Shown: positions 1 through 5,806 of the stretch, piece by piece
Layout of the letters: each line of letters begins with the position of its first letter
Position numbering within the stretch: position 1 is the stretch's first letter
Origin: an uncultured Desulfurobacterium sp.
GTDB lineage: Bacteria; Aquificota; Aquificia; Desulfurobacteriales; Desulfurobacteriaceae
Direction of reading: 5' to 3'
Length of the DNA stretch: 9,968 nt
NCBI GenBank assembly: GCA_913055135.1
Contig: CAJXJV010000033.1
Span: forward strand, 1 to 9,968
The notes under the pieces: model-generated
What the model was told of the DNA's origin: nothing
Seen by the model: the letters and a program-made list of their open reading frames with translations, nothing else
Databases searched by the model: none
Made by a program: the position numbers and the translations under genes

Positions 1-114
1 GTTTAAGTGAGTTTAACAGTTTCTATAACCATAGATATAGTCTATTTCCATGATAGTTGATTTGTTTATAGATGAACTTAATTTAAAATTGAGAAAAGTT
101 TTCAGGAGGGAAAG
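1..114 (+). promoter_or_regulatory. Upstream region of the selenoprotein peroxiredoxin
   Basis: This AT-rich leader holds no open frame of note. A strong ribosome site, AGGAGG at 104-109, lies 5 bases before the ATG at 115 and fixes that start. A weak promoter candidate is TTGATT (57-62) with TAATTT (79-84) at 16 bases. A small dyad, ATAGA-N5-TCTAT, lies at 31-45 and could be an operator, but it matches no regulator box I recognise, PerR and OxyR included. The promoter call is tentative; the ribosome site is clear. Confidence 0.4.
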
Positions 115-729
115 ATGGCTCTTGTGGGACAAAAGGCACCCGAGTTTGAACTTGAAGCCTACGATCCAAACACAGATACCTACACAACTGTAAAGCTCTC
201 TGACTACGTTCCAAACAACGAAGGAAAGTTCCTTGTAGTCTGTTTTTATCCTGCAGATTTTACGTTCGTCTGACCAACAGAGTTGGCTGCGGTCGCAGCT
301 AAGTACGATGAAATCAAGGCAAGGGGAGCTGATGTAATTGCTATTTCAACAGACACAGTTTTCAGCCATCAGATTTTCTGCAAAGTTGAACCTCTTATGA
401 AGGACGTTAAGTTCCTTCTTGGTGCGGATCCAACAGGTGAGACTGCAAGAAAGTACGGTGTTTACATTGAAGAGGCTGGACTTGCAAGGAGAGGTAGATT
501 CATCATTAATCCAGATGGAATCATCGTAGCTGAAGAGGTTCTCAATCCGCCTGTTGGAAGGAATGTTAATGAGCTCCTCAGACAGCTTGATGCATGGAAG
601 TACGTTTATGAGCATCCGGATGAAGCCTGCCCGGCCAACTGGAGACCTGGCAAGAAAACTCTCAAACCTGGTCCAGAAATTGCTGGAAAAGTTGGAGAAG
701 TTATTACTATCGACGAAATTCTTTCTTAG
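115..729 (+). CDS. Selenocysteine-containing peroxiredoxin (AhpC/Prx1 type), Sec at codon 53
   Basis: A thiol-dependent peroxidase that reduces hydrogen peroxide and organic peroxides in the cytoplasm. The frame from ATG 115 to TAG 727-729 gives 204 residues if TGA 271-273 is read as an amino acid. The part before it carries the thioredoxin-fold start (GQKAPEFEL) and the active-site approach YPADFTFV. The TGA follows at once, then PTEL, so it replaces the peroxidatic cysteine of the family motif FTFVCPTEL. Further on are ISTDTVFSH, GVYIEEAGLARRGRFIINPDG, and EACPANWRPG with resolving Cys172. The length is normal for the family. A SECIS-like hairpin follows the TGA, and codons on both sides stay in one frame with unbroken homology. 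Other genes here end in TGA (the Bax-like gene, nuoD), so general reassignment is unlikely. A start at TTG 283 would give a protein with no active site. Selenocysteine peroxiredoxins are known in other bacteria. A sequencing error turning TGC or TGT into TGA is the main alternative. The Sec machinery (selA, selB, selC, selD) is not in this window. Confidence 0.88.
283..302 (+). promoter_or_regulatory. Putative bacterial SECIS element inside the peroxiredoxin gene
   Basis: The mRNA can form an 8-base-pair stem, TTGGCTGC (283-290) with GCAGCTAA (295-302), including one G-U pair. It closes a four-base loop, GGUC (291-294). The stem starts 9 bases after the TGA and the loop begins 17 bases after it. 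This agrees with known bacterial SECIS elements, which lie just downstream of the UGA and show a G-U pair in a small apical loop. The loop matches the GGUC of the E. coli fdhF element. SelB bound here would deliver selenocysteyl-tRNA. No clear bulged U is seen in the stem. The fold was made by hand. Confidence 0.72.
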
Positions 730-1763
730 CGAATGGCTCCCTTTGTGGAGCCATTTATAACCAGATAAAAGAACTCAGCCCTTCTATCTGTCCTCTTATT
801 GATACACTTTATACCTATCCTGTTCTTGAATCTGTGAAACTCAATTTCTTCCTTAGTTTCTATTCTGTTTCCGGTTCTTTTTGTCTTCAACCAGCCGTAT
901 TCAGAAACGTAGATTAAACAGTTTTTATAGTTTTCTCCATTTTCAAGTTCAAAGGAGATTTTTACAGGATTTTCTTTTAGAAGACCGTAAATCGGAGAAT
1001 AGCTTTCAATGGGGAGTGGTTCAATTTTTAAAGCTCGATAGAAAGCTTTAAAGTTAGAAAAACTTCCCACAGTTGCCATTCTTGGAACTAAAGTACTTTT
1101 ACCGTTGTAGCTTCCTCTATCCTGAGTCATAAGGAGTTTGTACCCTCTCTTCTCAAGGAACTTTACGCTTAATCTATCGTAGCTACCGTAAGGGAAGGCA
1201 AAGAATGCAGGTCTCTTTCCGAAAAGTTCTTTAAATCTTTTCTCTGAGAGTTCCAATTCCCTCTTTAAGAACTCAATGTATTTTTCCTCTTTTAGAGAAG
1301 CCCTGTACTTTGCAAGGTCAGGGTGGCTGTACAGATGGTTTCCAAAGGTTACTCTTCCATACTTCTTGAGTTCATCAATCTGTTTTAGAGTCAGGAAATC
1401 CGGATATCTTCCTATAGCCTCCATGTAGAGGAAAACCGTAAAGGGAAAATTGTATTTTTTCAGAACCTTAAAAGCTTTCATTGTTGTTCTGTAACCATCA
1501 TCGATGGTGATGACTACAGTCTTTGGGGGTATTTCTCTGCCGGATTTAACCATTTGCCAGAGTTCATCAAGGGAAATCACTTTGTAGTTGTTTTTCTTCA
1601 AAAATTCCATCTGCTTTTCAAAGTCTTCCATCGAAACAGAGGTTGTGGGGTATCTGTTATCACCAAATCGGTGATAGATGAAGACAGTAGCGTAATCACC
1701 TCTTGCCGGGAATGTAGAGAAAACAGCTATCGTAAAGAGTAAGATGATTTTTTTCAATGACAT
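726..1763 (-). CDS. Secreted polysaccharide deacetylase (NodB/PgaB-like)
   Basis: A 345-residue carbohydrate esterase family 4 protein that likely removes acetyl groups from N-acetylated sugars of an envelope or extracellular polymer. Residues 1-22 look like a signal peptide: a Lys-Lys start, a hydrophobic core, then FPARG. The YHRF motif is at 30-33. Metal-site motif TIDDGY is at 86-91 (Asp88, Asp89). The paired histidines are His143 and His147, in NHLYSH. Motif AFPYGSYD is at 189-196; having FPYG where many family members have RPPYG resembles the PgaB/IcaB group. The NodB domain ends near 235. The last 100 or so residues are rich in charge and beta-type patterns and I do not recognise them. 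The ATG is preceded by GTGAGG at a workable distance and lies inside the upstream Bax-like gene, so the two are probably co-translated. Its stop overlaps the peroxiredoxin stop by 4 bases on the opposite strand. The substrate cannot be told from sequence. Confidence 0.85.
   Translation of the reverse strand: MSLKKIILLFTIAVFSTFPARGDYATVFIYHRFGDNRYPTTSVSMEDFEKQMEFLKKNNYKVISLDELWQMVKSGREIPPKTVVITIDDGYRTTMKAFKVLKKYNFPFTVFLYMEAIGRYPDFLTLKQIDELKKYGRVTFGNHLYSHPDLAKYRASLKEEKYIEFLKRELELSEKRFKELFGKRPAFFAFPYGSYDRLSVKFLEKRGYKLLMTQDRGSYNGKSTLVPRMATVGSFSNFKAFYRALKIEPLPIESYSPIYGLLKENPVKISFELENGENYKNCLIYVSEYGWLKTKRTGNRIETKEEIEFHRFKNRIGIKCINKRTDRRAEFFYLVINGSTKGAIR
732..755 (+). terminator. Hairpin terminator after the peroxiredoxin gene
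   Basis: A perfect 9-base-pair inverted repeat, AATGGCTCC (732-740) with GGAGCCATT (747-755), has a 6-base loop. It begins 3 bases after the peroxiredoxin stop. The T-run is short (ATTTATAA), so termination may be moderate. The hairpin lies inside the last codons of the opposing deacetylase gene. On the minus strand no T-run follows it, so it probably serves mainly the plus strand. Confidence 0.6.
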
Positions 1764-2553
1764 TTTCTAATAACCTCACGTAGTTATCCCTTTCTGTTGA
1801 ATAGTATATTAAAGCCCGGATGAGCGAATCCAAGTTAGCACCTTTTTCTCTTGCTTTTCTGAATTCTTCGTAAGCCCATCCGACATTCAGGTTGTATATG
1901 TAATCTTCCACAGACTGGAGGATATCATCATAAACTTTCAGGTAAACATCGTTATTTCTTGCTTTTAACTTTTTGTTTGTTGGACGGAACACGTATATTC
2001 CAAATACATTGTTTCCTTCAATGAAGAATCTTGAAGTTCCCCATCCACTCTCTATGGCACCCTGAGCAAGAATCAAACTTACTGGAACAGAGTTAACCTT
2101 TTCTAAAAGTTCTTTAAGGTCATCTGTTCTGTATTTCTTTTTCAATCTTTCAAGCTCCGTTTTTTCTTCTTCTGATATTTCTTGTTCTCTTAAAACTCTT
2201 AGCAGGAATTCCCTTTCTTTTAGAACCTTTTCATTTGCAATCAAAATTTCGGGAAGTAGCACATCTATGAACTTTTTCTTTCTTTTCTTTACAGGAAGTC
2301 TTTCAAGAGACATGACATGAGAATAGACAATGGGAACAACTTTGTTGCAGTTTACGGGTACTATTTCTTTGATATCGGGATTTTCAATGTAGAAAATAAA
2401 GTTGATTATCTCTTCTTTTTTAACTTTAACCTCTTTCTTTATCTCGGGCTTTTTGGGAAGAATTCTCCTGACGGGTTCCGGTTTCTTAATAAAAAACACG
2501 GGAAAAATCAGGACAATGATGGCAGTTACAAATAGGAGAAGAATTTCCCTCAT
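1696..2553 (-). CDS. Bax-like glucosaminidase-domain protein, membrane anchored
   Basis: A 285-residue protein with one N-terminal hydrophobic segment (about 3-22), then a Pro/Lys/Glu-rich linker (24-48) and a charged, coiled-coil-like stretch (about 105-150). A C-terminal Bax/FlgJ-type glucosaminidase domain spans about 155-270. The key motif is LAQGAIESGWGTSRF, with Glu168 as the expected acid catalyst, followed by GNNVFGIYVF. The closing part, YSTERDNYVRLLENVIEKN, is typical of the Bax family. The domain would cut N-acetylglucosaminyl bonds in peptidoglycan or a related polymer outside the cytoplasmic membrane. The last 16 or so residues lie past the usual domain end and are coded by the 68-base overlap with the deacetylase gene. 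The ATG at 2553 has AGGGAG 5 bases upstream. Pairing with a deacetylase suggests joint remodelling of one acetylated polymer, which is an inference. Confidence 0.82.
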   Translation of the reverse strand: MREILLLFVTAIIVLIFPVFFIKKPEPVRRILPKKPEIKKEVKVKKEEIINFIFYIENPDIKEIVPVNCNKVVPIVYSHVMSLERLPVKKRKKKFIDVLLPEILIANEKVLKEREFLLRVLREQEISEEEKTELERLKKKYRTDDLKELLEKVNSVPVSLILAQGAIESGWGTSRFFIEGNNVFGIYVFRPTNKKLKARNNDVYLKVYDDILQSVEDYIYNLNVGWAYEEFRKAREKGANLDSLIRALIYYSTERDNYVRLLENVIEKNHLTLYDSCFLYIPGKR

Positions 2554-2560
2554 CTTTTCT

Positions 2561-2577
2561 CCCTGAAATTTTCAGGG
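2561..2577 (-). promoter_or_regulatory. Hairpin overlapping the ribosome site of the Bax-like gene
   Basis: CCCTGAA (2561-2567) and TTCAGGG (2571-2577) form a 7-base-pair stem with a 3-base loop. On the minus strand the second arm supplies the AGGG of the AGGGAG ribosome site before ATG 2553. If the leader folds, this site is partly hidden, which could hold back translation or make it temperature dependent. The hairpin is seen in the sequence; the control role is inferred. Confidence 0.4.
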
Positions 2578-2595
2578 AATTTTAATCCCTTTTGC

Positions 2596-2624
2596 TATAC
2601 TATGGTATCTTCATAAAAAGGAGG
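2596..2624 (+). promoter_or_regulatory. Promoter -10 candidate and ribosome site for the fumarase gene
   Basis: TATACT at 2596-2601 is a good -10 match, but no convincing -35 lies 16-18 bases before it; TTCAGG (2571-2576) is at 19. AAGGAGG at 2618-2624 lies 7 bases before the ATG at 2632 and supports that start strongly. The divergent Bax-like gene must draw its promoter from the same short gap of about 78 bases between the two start codons. Confidence 0.45.
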
Positions 2625-2631
2625 TTTTGGC

Positions 2632-3213
2632 ATGTCTGCAATAAGGATTACTACACCTATCCTTGATGATTCGGTAGTGGAAAGCCTGAAAGCCGGGGAT
2701 TTTGTTCTTATTTCCGGTGTCATCTATACGGCGAGAGATGCAGCCCATAAGAGGATAGTCGAAGCTCTTGAGAAGGGAGAGGAATTGCCATTTGACCTTA
2801 AAGGACAGATTATCTACTATGCAGGTCCCGCTCCAGCAAAACCTGGGAGACCTATTGGTTCTGTCGGTCCAACTACCAGTTATAGAATGGATCCGTATGC
2901 TCCAAGACTTTTAGAAGCTGGGCTTAAAGGAATGATAGGTAAGGGTTCAAGAAACCAAGAAGTAATCGAAGCTATCAAAGAGTATAAAGGCGTTTACTTT
3001 GGAGCTGTAGGGGGAGCAGCAGCATATCTGGCAAGATGTGTGAAATCTGCTGAGGTGATAGCCTATGAGGATCTTGGTCCTGAGGCTGTGAGAAGACTGG
3101 TTGTTGAAGACTTTCCAGCCTTTGTTGTAAACGATATTTATGGAAACGATCTCTATAAAATAGGTAGATGCCAGTACATGGAGATAGAGGATCCAGCCCT
3201 TTTCAAATGTTAA
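2632..3213 (+). CDS. Fumarate hydratase, class I, beta subunit
   Basis: A 193-residue protein of the Fe-S hydro-lyase, tartrate dehydratase beta-type/fumarase C-terminal family. In two-subunit class I fumarases the alpha subunit holds the 4Fe-4S cluster and this beta subunit completes the active site for reversible hydration of fumarate to malate. Visible family motifs are the start ITTPI, then YTARDAAHKR (32-41), YYAGPAPA, GPTTSYRMD (79-87), GMIGKG (100-105) and GAVGGAAAYLA (124-134). Length and both ends fit the family. No alpha subunit is adjacent; many bacteria and archaea pair the two, so it must be elsewhere in the genome. In an autotroph using the reductive citric acid cycle it would run malate to fumarate. 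L-tartrate dehydratase beta is the main alternative and cannot be excluded from sequence alone. Confidence 0.88.
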   Translation: MSAIRITTPILDDSVVESLKAGDFVLISGVIYTARDAAHKRIVEALEKGEELPFDLKGQIIYYAGPAPAKPGRPIGSVGPTTSYRMDPYAPRLLEAGLKGMIGKGSRNQEVIEAIKEYKGVYFGAVGGAAAYLARCVKSAEVIAYEDLGPEAVRRLVVEDFPAFVVNDIYGNDLYKIGRCQYMEIEDPALFKC

Positions 3214-3217
3214 ATAT

Positions 3218-3296
3218 TTGTTACAATTTTCATGCAATTTGTTGAATATTACAGAAACTTGTTATAATGTGCATGCAAGTTACTTAATATTACAGA
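3218..3296 (+). repeat. Two-copy direct repeat in the nuo promoter region
   Basis: A 38-base unit at 3218-3255 recurs at 3259-3296 with a 41-base period. I count 31 of 38 identical positions. The best conserved blocks are TTGTTA at the start, CATGCAA in the middle and AATATTACAGA at the end. Copy two carries a consensus TATAAT where copy one has TACAAT. This may be a duplicated promoter or a pair of regulator sites. Confidence 0.7.
3239..3268 (+). promoter_or_regulatory. Probable promoter of the nuo operon
   Basis: TTGTTG (3239-3244) and TATAAT (3263-3268) are spaced by 18 bases, a good sigma-70-type match. An inverted repeat, AACTTG (3256-3261) with CAAGTT (3276-3281), brackets the -10 and could be an operator. 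Transcription would start near 3275, leaving a leader of roughly 38 bases. The ribosome site AAGGAG (3300-3305) lies 7 bases before the TTG start of nuoA. Confidence 0.55.
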
Positions 3297-3312
3297 GGTA
3301 AGGAGAAGAGAT

Positions 3313-3678
3313 TTGGAAAGCTATCTGGTTCTTTTTCTCTTTTTCCTGATAGCACTGGTGGTTGCTGGTCTGGTTCCAAACATAAACCTTATTACCAACA
3401 AACTTTTGAAGATTGACCGCAGTGTTAAAGAAAAGTATGAACCTTATGAGTGTGGAATTCCGAAGATTTATCCTCTGAACAGACGTTATTTTGCGTTCTT
3501 CTACGTTGTTGCTTTAGTTTTCCTCCTTTTTGATCTTGAAACCGTCTTTCTCTTCCCATGGGCGGTTGCATTTAGGGATCTCGGGATCTTAGGATTGGTT
3601 GAAGCCTTTATTTTTATTGCGATCCTCCTTATTGGGTTCTTGTACGCCATTGCAAAAGGAGCACTTAAATGGGAGTAA
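3313..3678 (+). CDS. nuoA: NADH-quinone oxidoreductase subunit A
   Basis: A small membrane subunit of complex I, 121 residues. Three hydrophobic helices are visible at about 3-21, 59-81 and 90-114. Between the first and second is the conserved loop YEPYECGIP (Cys47), and the second carries LLFDLETVFLFPWA, with the acidic residues typical of the family. NuoA helps form the quinone-cavity entrance together with NuoH. The start is TTG, supported by AAGGAG 7 bases before it; no better in-frame start lies nearby. Its end overlaps nuoB by 10 bases, so the two are likely translated together. It is the first gene of the operon. Confidence 0.93.
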   Translation: MESYLVLFLFFLIALVVAGLVPNINLITNKLLKIDRSVKEKYEPYECGIPKIYPLNRRYFAFFYVVALVFLLFDLETVFLFPWAVAFRDLGILGLVEAFIFIAILLIGFLYAIAKGALKWE

Positions 3679-4151
3679 AGAACGGCGTATTCCTTACAAG
3701 ATTGAACGACCTTATTAACTGGGGTAGAAAAGGAGCCCTTTGGCCTTTAGCCTTTGCTACTGCCTGCTGCGGAATTGAGATGATGGCAGCAGCTGCTTCC
3801 CGTTATGACTTTGACAGGTTCGGGGTAATATTCAGGAATACCCCGAGGCAGTGTGACCTTCTGATAATGTGTGGAACAATAAGCAGAAAAATGGCTCCAA
3901 TTATAAAGAGACTCTGGGATCAGATGCCAGACCCGAAGTGGGCAATTGCCATTGGAAGCTGCGCAATCAGCGGTAACATCTTCCAGACCTATTCAACCCT
4001 TAGAGGTCTTGACTGCATTGTTCCTGTTGATGTCTACGTTCCTGGATGTGCGCCCAAACCAGAAGCTTTCTATGAAGCTCTCATGATGCTTCAGGAGAAG
4101 ATAAAGAGAGACAAGCCAATAATCGTTGGTGGTGAAGAATGCAGTATGTAA
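3669..4151 (+). CDS. nuoB: NADH-quinone oxidoreductase subunit B (N2 cluster)
   Basis: A 160-residue hydrophilic connecting subunit of complex I. It binds cluster N2, the last 4Fe-4S centre before quinone. The four expected cysteines are present: the tandem pair Cys33-Cys34 in TACCGIEMM, Cys98 in GSCAISG and Cys127 in PGCAPKPE. The helix-loop FRNTPRQCDLLIMCGT and ISRKMAPIIKRLWDQMP also match the family. The ATG at 3669 has AAGGAG at 3656-3661, 7 bases upstream and inside nuoA. The protein is near the usual length and ends in a short GGEECSM tail, which overlaps nuoC by 13 bases. Confidence 0.95.
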   Translation: MGVKNGVFLTRLNDLINWGRKGALWPLAFATACCGIEMMAAAASRYDFDRFGVIFRNTPRQCDLLIMCGTISRKMAPIIKRLWDQMPDPKWAIAIGSCAISGNIFQTYSTLRGLDCIVPVDVYVPGCAPKPEAFYEALMMLQEKIKRDKPIIVGGEECSM

Positions 4152-4624
4152 ATAGAGAGTTGGTTGAAAAGCTAAAAGAAAGATTCAAAGATGGAATAGA
4201 AAAAGTTGAAGAGTTCAGGAAGGAAGTAAGTATAACTGTTAAAAAGGATATTCTCGTAGAATTTATGAAATTCCTGAAAGATTCTCCGGATTTTGGGATG
4301 GATATGCTTGTTGACGTTACCGCCGTTGACTATCCGGAGCATACTCCAAGAATTCAAGTTGTTTATCACTTGAGGTCTCTGACAAAAAGACACAACCTGA
4401 GGGTCAAATGCTGGGCTGAAAACGAAGAAATTCCTTCTGTTGTTGATATCTGGAAAACTGCCGAATGGACCGAGAGGGAAACTTACGAAATGTTTGGAGT
4501 AAAGTTTACAGGGAGAAAGTTGAGAAAGATTCTTCTTCCTCAAAGGTATCCCTATTTCCCTCTCAGAAAGGATTTTCCACTTGAAGGTTACGAAGAACCG
4601 TGTGAAGTGTGGGACTGGGAGTAG
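4139..4624 (+). CDS. nuoC: NADH-quinone oxidoreductase subunit C
   Basis: A 161-residue peripheral-arm subunit (30 kDa family) that binds NuoD and NuoB; it carries no cofactor. The family signature is clear near the C-terminus: ERETYEMFGVKFTGRKLRKILLP, followed by YFPLRKDFPLEG. The mid part, LVDVTAVDYPEHTPRIQVVYHL, is also typical. nuoC and nuoD are separate genes here, not fused as in E. coli. The ATG lies inside the 3' end of nuoB with only a weak G-rich site before it (GGTGGTG), so translation probably depends on ribosomes finishing nuoB. Three bases separate its stop from the nuoD start. Confidence 0.93.
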   Translation: MQYVNRELVEKLKERFKDGIEKVEEFRKEVSITVKKDILVEFMKFLKDSPDFGMDMLVDVTAVDYPEHTPRIQVVYHLRSLTKRHNLRVKCWAENEEIPSVVDIWKTAEWTERETYEMFGVKFTGRKLRKILLPQRYPYFPLRKDFPLEGYEEPCEVWDWE

Positions 4625-4627
4625 AGA

Positions 4628-5806
4628 ATGGCAGAGAAGGCTGATCTAATTTTAAATATGGGACCTCAGCACCCATCAACTCACGGTGTTTTGAGGCTTA
4701 TTCTTGAGCTTAAAGGTGAAAAGATTATTGGAGCTGATGCAGTAATTGGTTATGTTCACAGAGGGGTTGAGAAACTCGCTGAACACAGAAAGTACATGCA
4801 GATTTTACCGGTCTTTGACAGAGTTGACTACGTTTCTTCAAACTCAAACGAGTTAGGTTTTGTCCTTGCGGTTGAGAAGCTCCTCGGGATAGAAGACAAA
4901 ATACCTGAGAGGGCTCAGTACCTGCGTGTCATAATGGCAGAGCTTACCCGTATTTCCTCCCACCTCATCTGGCTTGGAACTCATGCCCTTGAGCTTGGGG
5001 CAATGAGCGTGTTCCTGTACGCATTTAGAGAAAGGGAGAAGATACTGGATCTCTTTGAGGAGATTGCAGGTGGGAGACTTCACACTGGCTATATGCGGAT
5101 TGGTGGAGTTGCCTACGACGCAACAGAGAAGTTTTTAAATGAGTTGAACGAATTTCTGGAATTTTTCCCTTCAAAAATTGACGAGTACGAAACGCTGTTG
5201 ACCGAGAACAGAATCTGGAAGTCAAGAACGGTTGGTGTAGGTGTAATAGATAAAGAGACAGCAATAAACTGGGGAATAACAGGACCTGCCTTAAGGGCTA
5301 CAGGATGTGACTACGACGTCAGGAAGTACTACCCATACTGCGTTTACGATAAGCTAAATTTTGAAGTTCCTGTTTATCACAATGGAGACGTTTATGACCG
5401 TTACCGTGTCAGAATGTTTGAGATGAGAGAATCTGTAAAAATTATAAAACAGTGCCTTGAGAAGATGCCGGAAGGTCCGGTTAAATTGGAAGACCCAACT
5501 ATAGTCCTTCCTCCAAAAGAGGAAGTTTACAACACAATGGTTGGTCTCATTCACCACTTTGAACTTGTAATCCATGGAATAAAACCGCCTGAGGGTGAAG
5601 TCTATGCAGCGGTTGAGGGACCTCGCGGAGAACTTGGGTACTATATAGTCAGCGATGGTTCAGATAAGCCCTACAGGTTAAGAATAAGACCACCATCCTT
5701 TATAAACATTGCGATAATGCCGGAGCTCCTTAAGAATCACTACGTTGCCGATGTTATAGCAATAGTTGGAAGTTTAGACCCTCTCATGGGAGAAGTGGAT
5801 AGATGA
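4628..5806 (+). CDS. nuoD: NADH-quinone oxidoreductase subunit D
   Basis: A 392-residue, 49 kDa-type subunit related to hydrogenase large subunits; with NuoB it forms the quinone-reduction site. Family blocks in order are MGPQHPSTHGVLRL (11-24), GYVHRGVEKLAEHR, DRVDYVSSNSNELG, RISSHLIWLGTHALELGAMS, GGRLHTGYMRIGG, GPALRATGCDYDVR, AVEGPRGELGYYIVSDG and RLRIRPPSFINI. The end, GSLDPLMGEVDR, is the normal family end. The quinone-site histidine in PSTHG is kept. The length is normal. The ATG follows a GGGAG site contained in the end of nuoC. Its TGA stop overlaps the nuoE start by 4 bases (ATGA). Confidence 0.96.
   Translation: MAEKADLILNMGPQHPSTHGVLRLILELKGEKIIGADAVIGYVHRGVEKLAEHRKYMQILPVFDRVDYVSSNSNELGFVLAVEKLLGIEDKIPERAQYLRVIMAELTRISSHLIWLGTHALELGAMSVFLYAFREREKILDLFEEIAGGRLHTGYMRIGGVAYDATEKFLNELNEFLEFFPSKIDEYETLLTENRIWKSRTVGVGVIDKETAINWGITGPALRATGCDYDVRKYYPYCVYDKLNFEVPVYHNGDVYDRYRVRMFEMRESVKIIKQCLEKMPEGPVKLEDPTIVLPPKEEVYNTMVGLIHHFELVIHGIKPPEGEVYAAVEGPRGELGYYIVSDGSDKPYRLRIRPPSFINIAIMPELLKNHYVADVIAIVGSLDPLMGEVDR

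Noticed and set aside
271..273. TGA reassigned in a different genetic code (Trp or Gly), or a plain nonsense mutation making a pseudogene
   Set aside because: TGA ends other genes here (Bax-like gene, nuoD). The rest of the peroxiredoxin is intact, and a SECIS-like hairpin follows at the right distance. A read error stays possible.
283..729. Peroxiredoxin starting at TTG 283 as a 148-residue protein
   Set aside because: It lacks the catalytic residue and the first 56 residues of the family, which are present in the same frame upstream of TGA 271 behind a strong ribosome site at 104-109.
3218..3296. CRISPR array
   Set aside because: There are only two diverged copies, nearly abutting, with a 3-base gap and no spacers, in a promoter position.
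4172..4543. Minus-strand open frames inside the nuo genes (for example 4172-4543, 4853-5083, 7658-8035)
   Set aside because: They oppose well-conserved subunits, lack family resemblance and have no supporting ribosome sites, so they are shadows.
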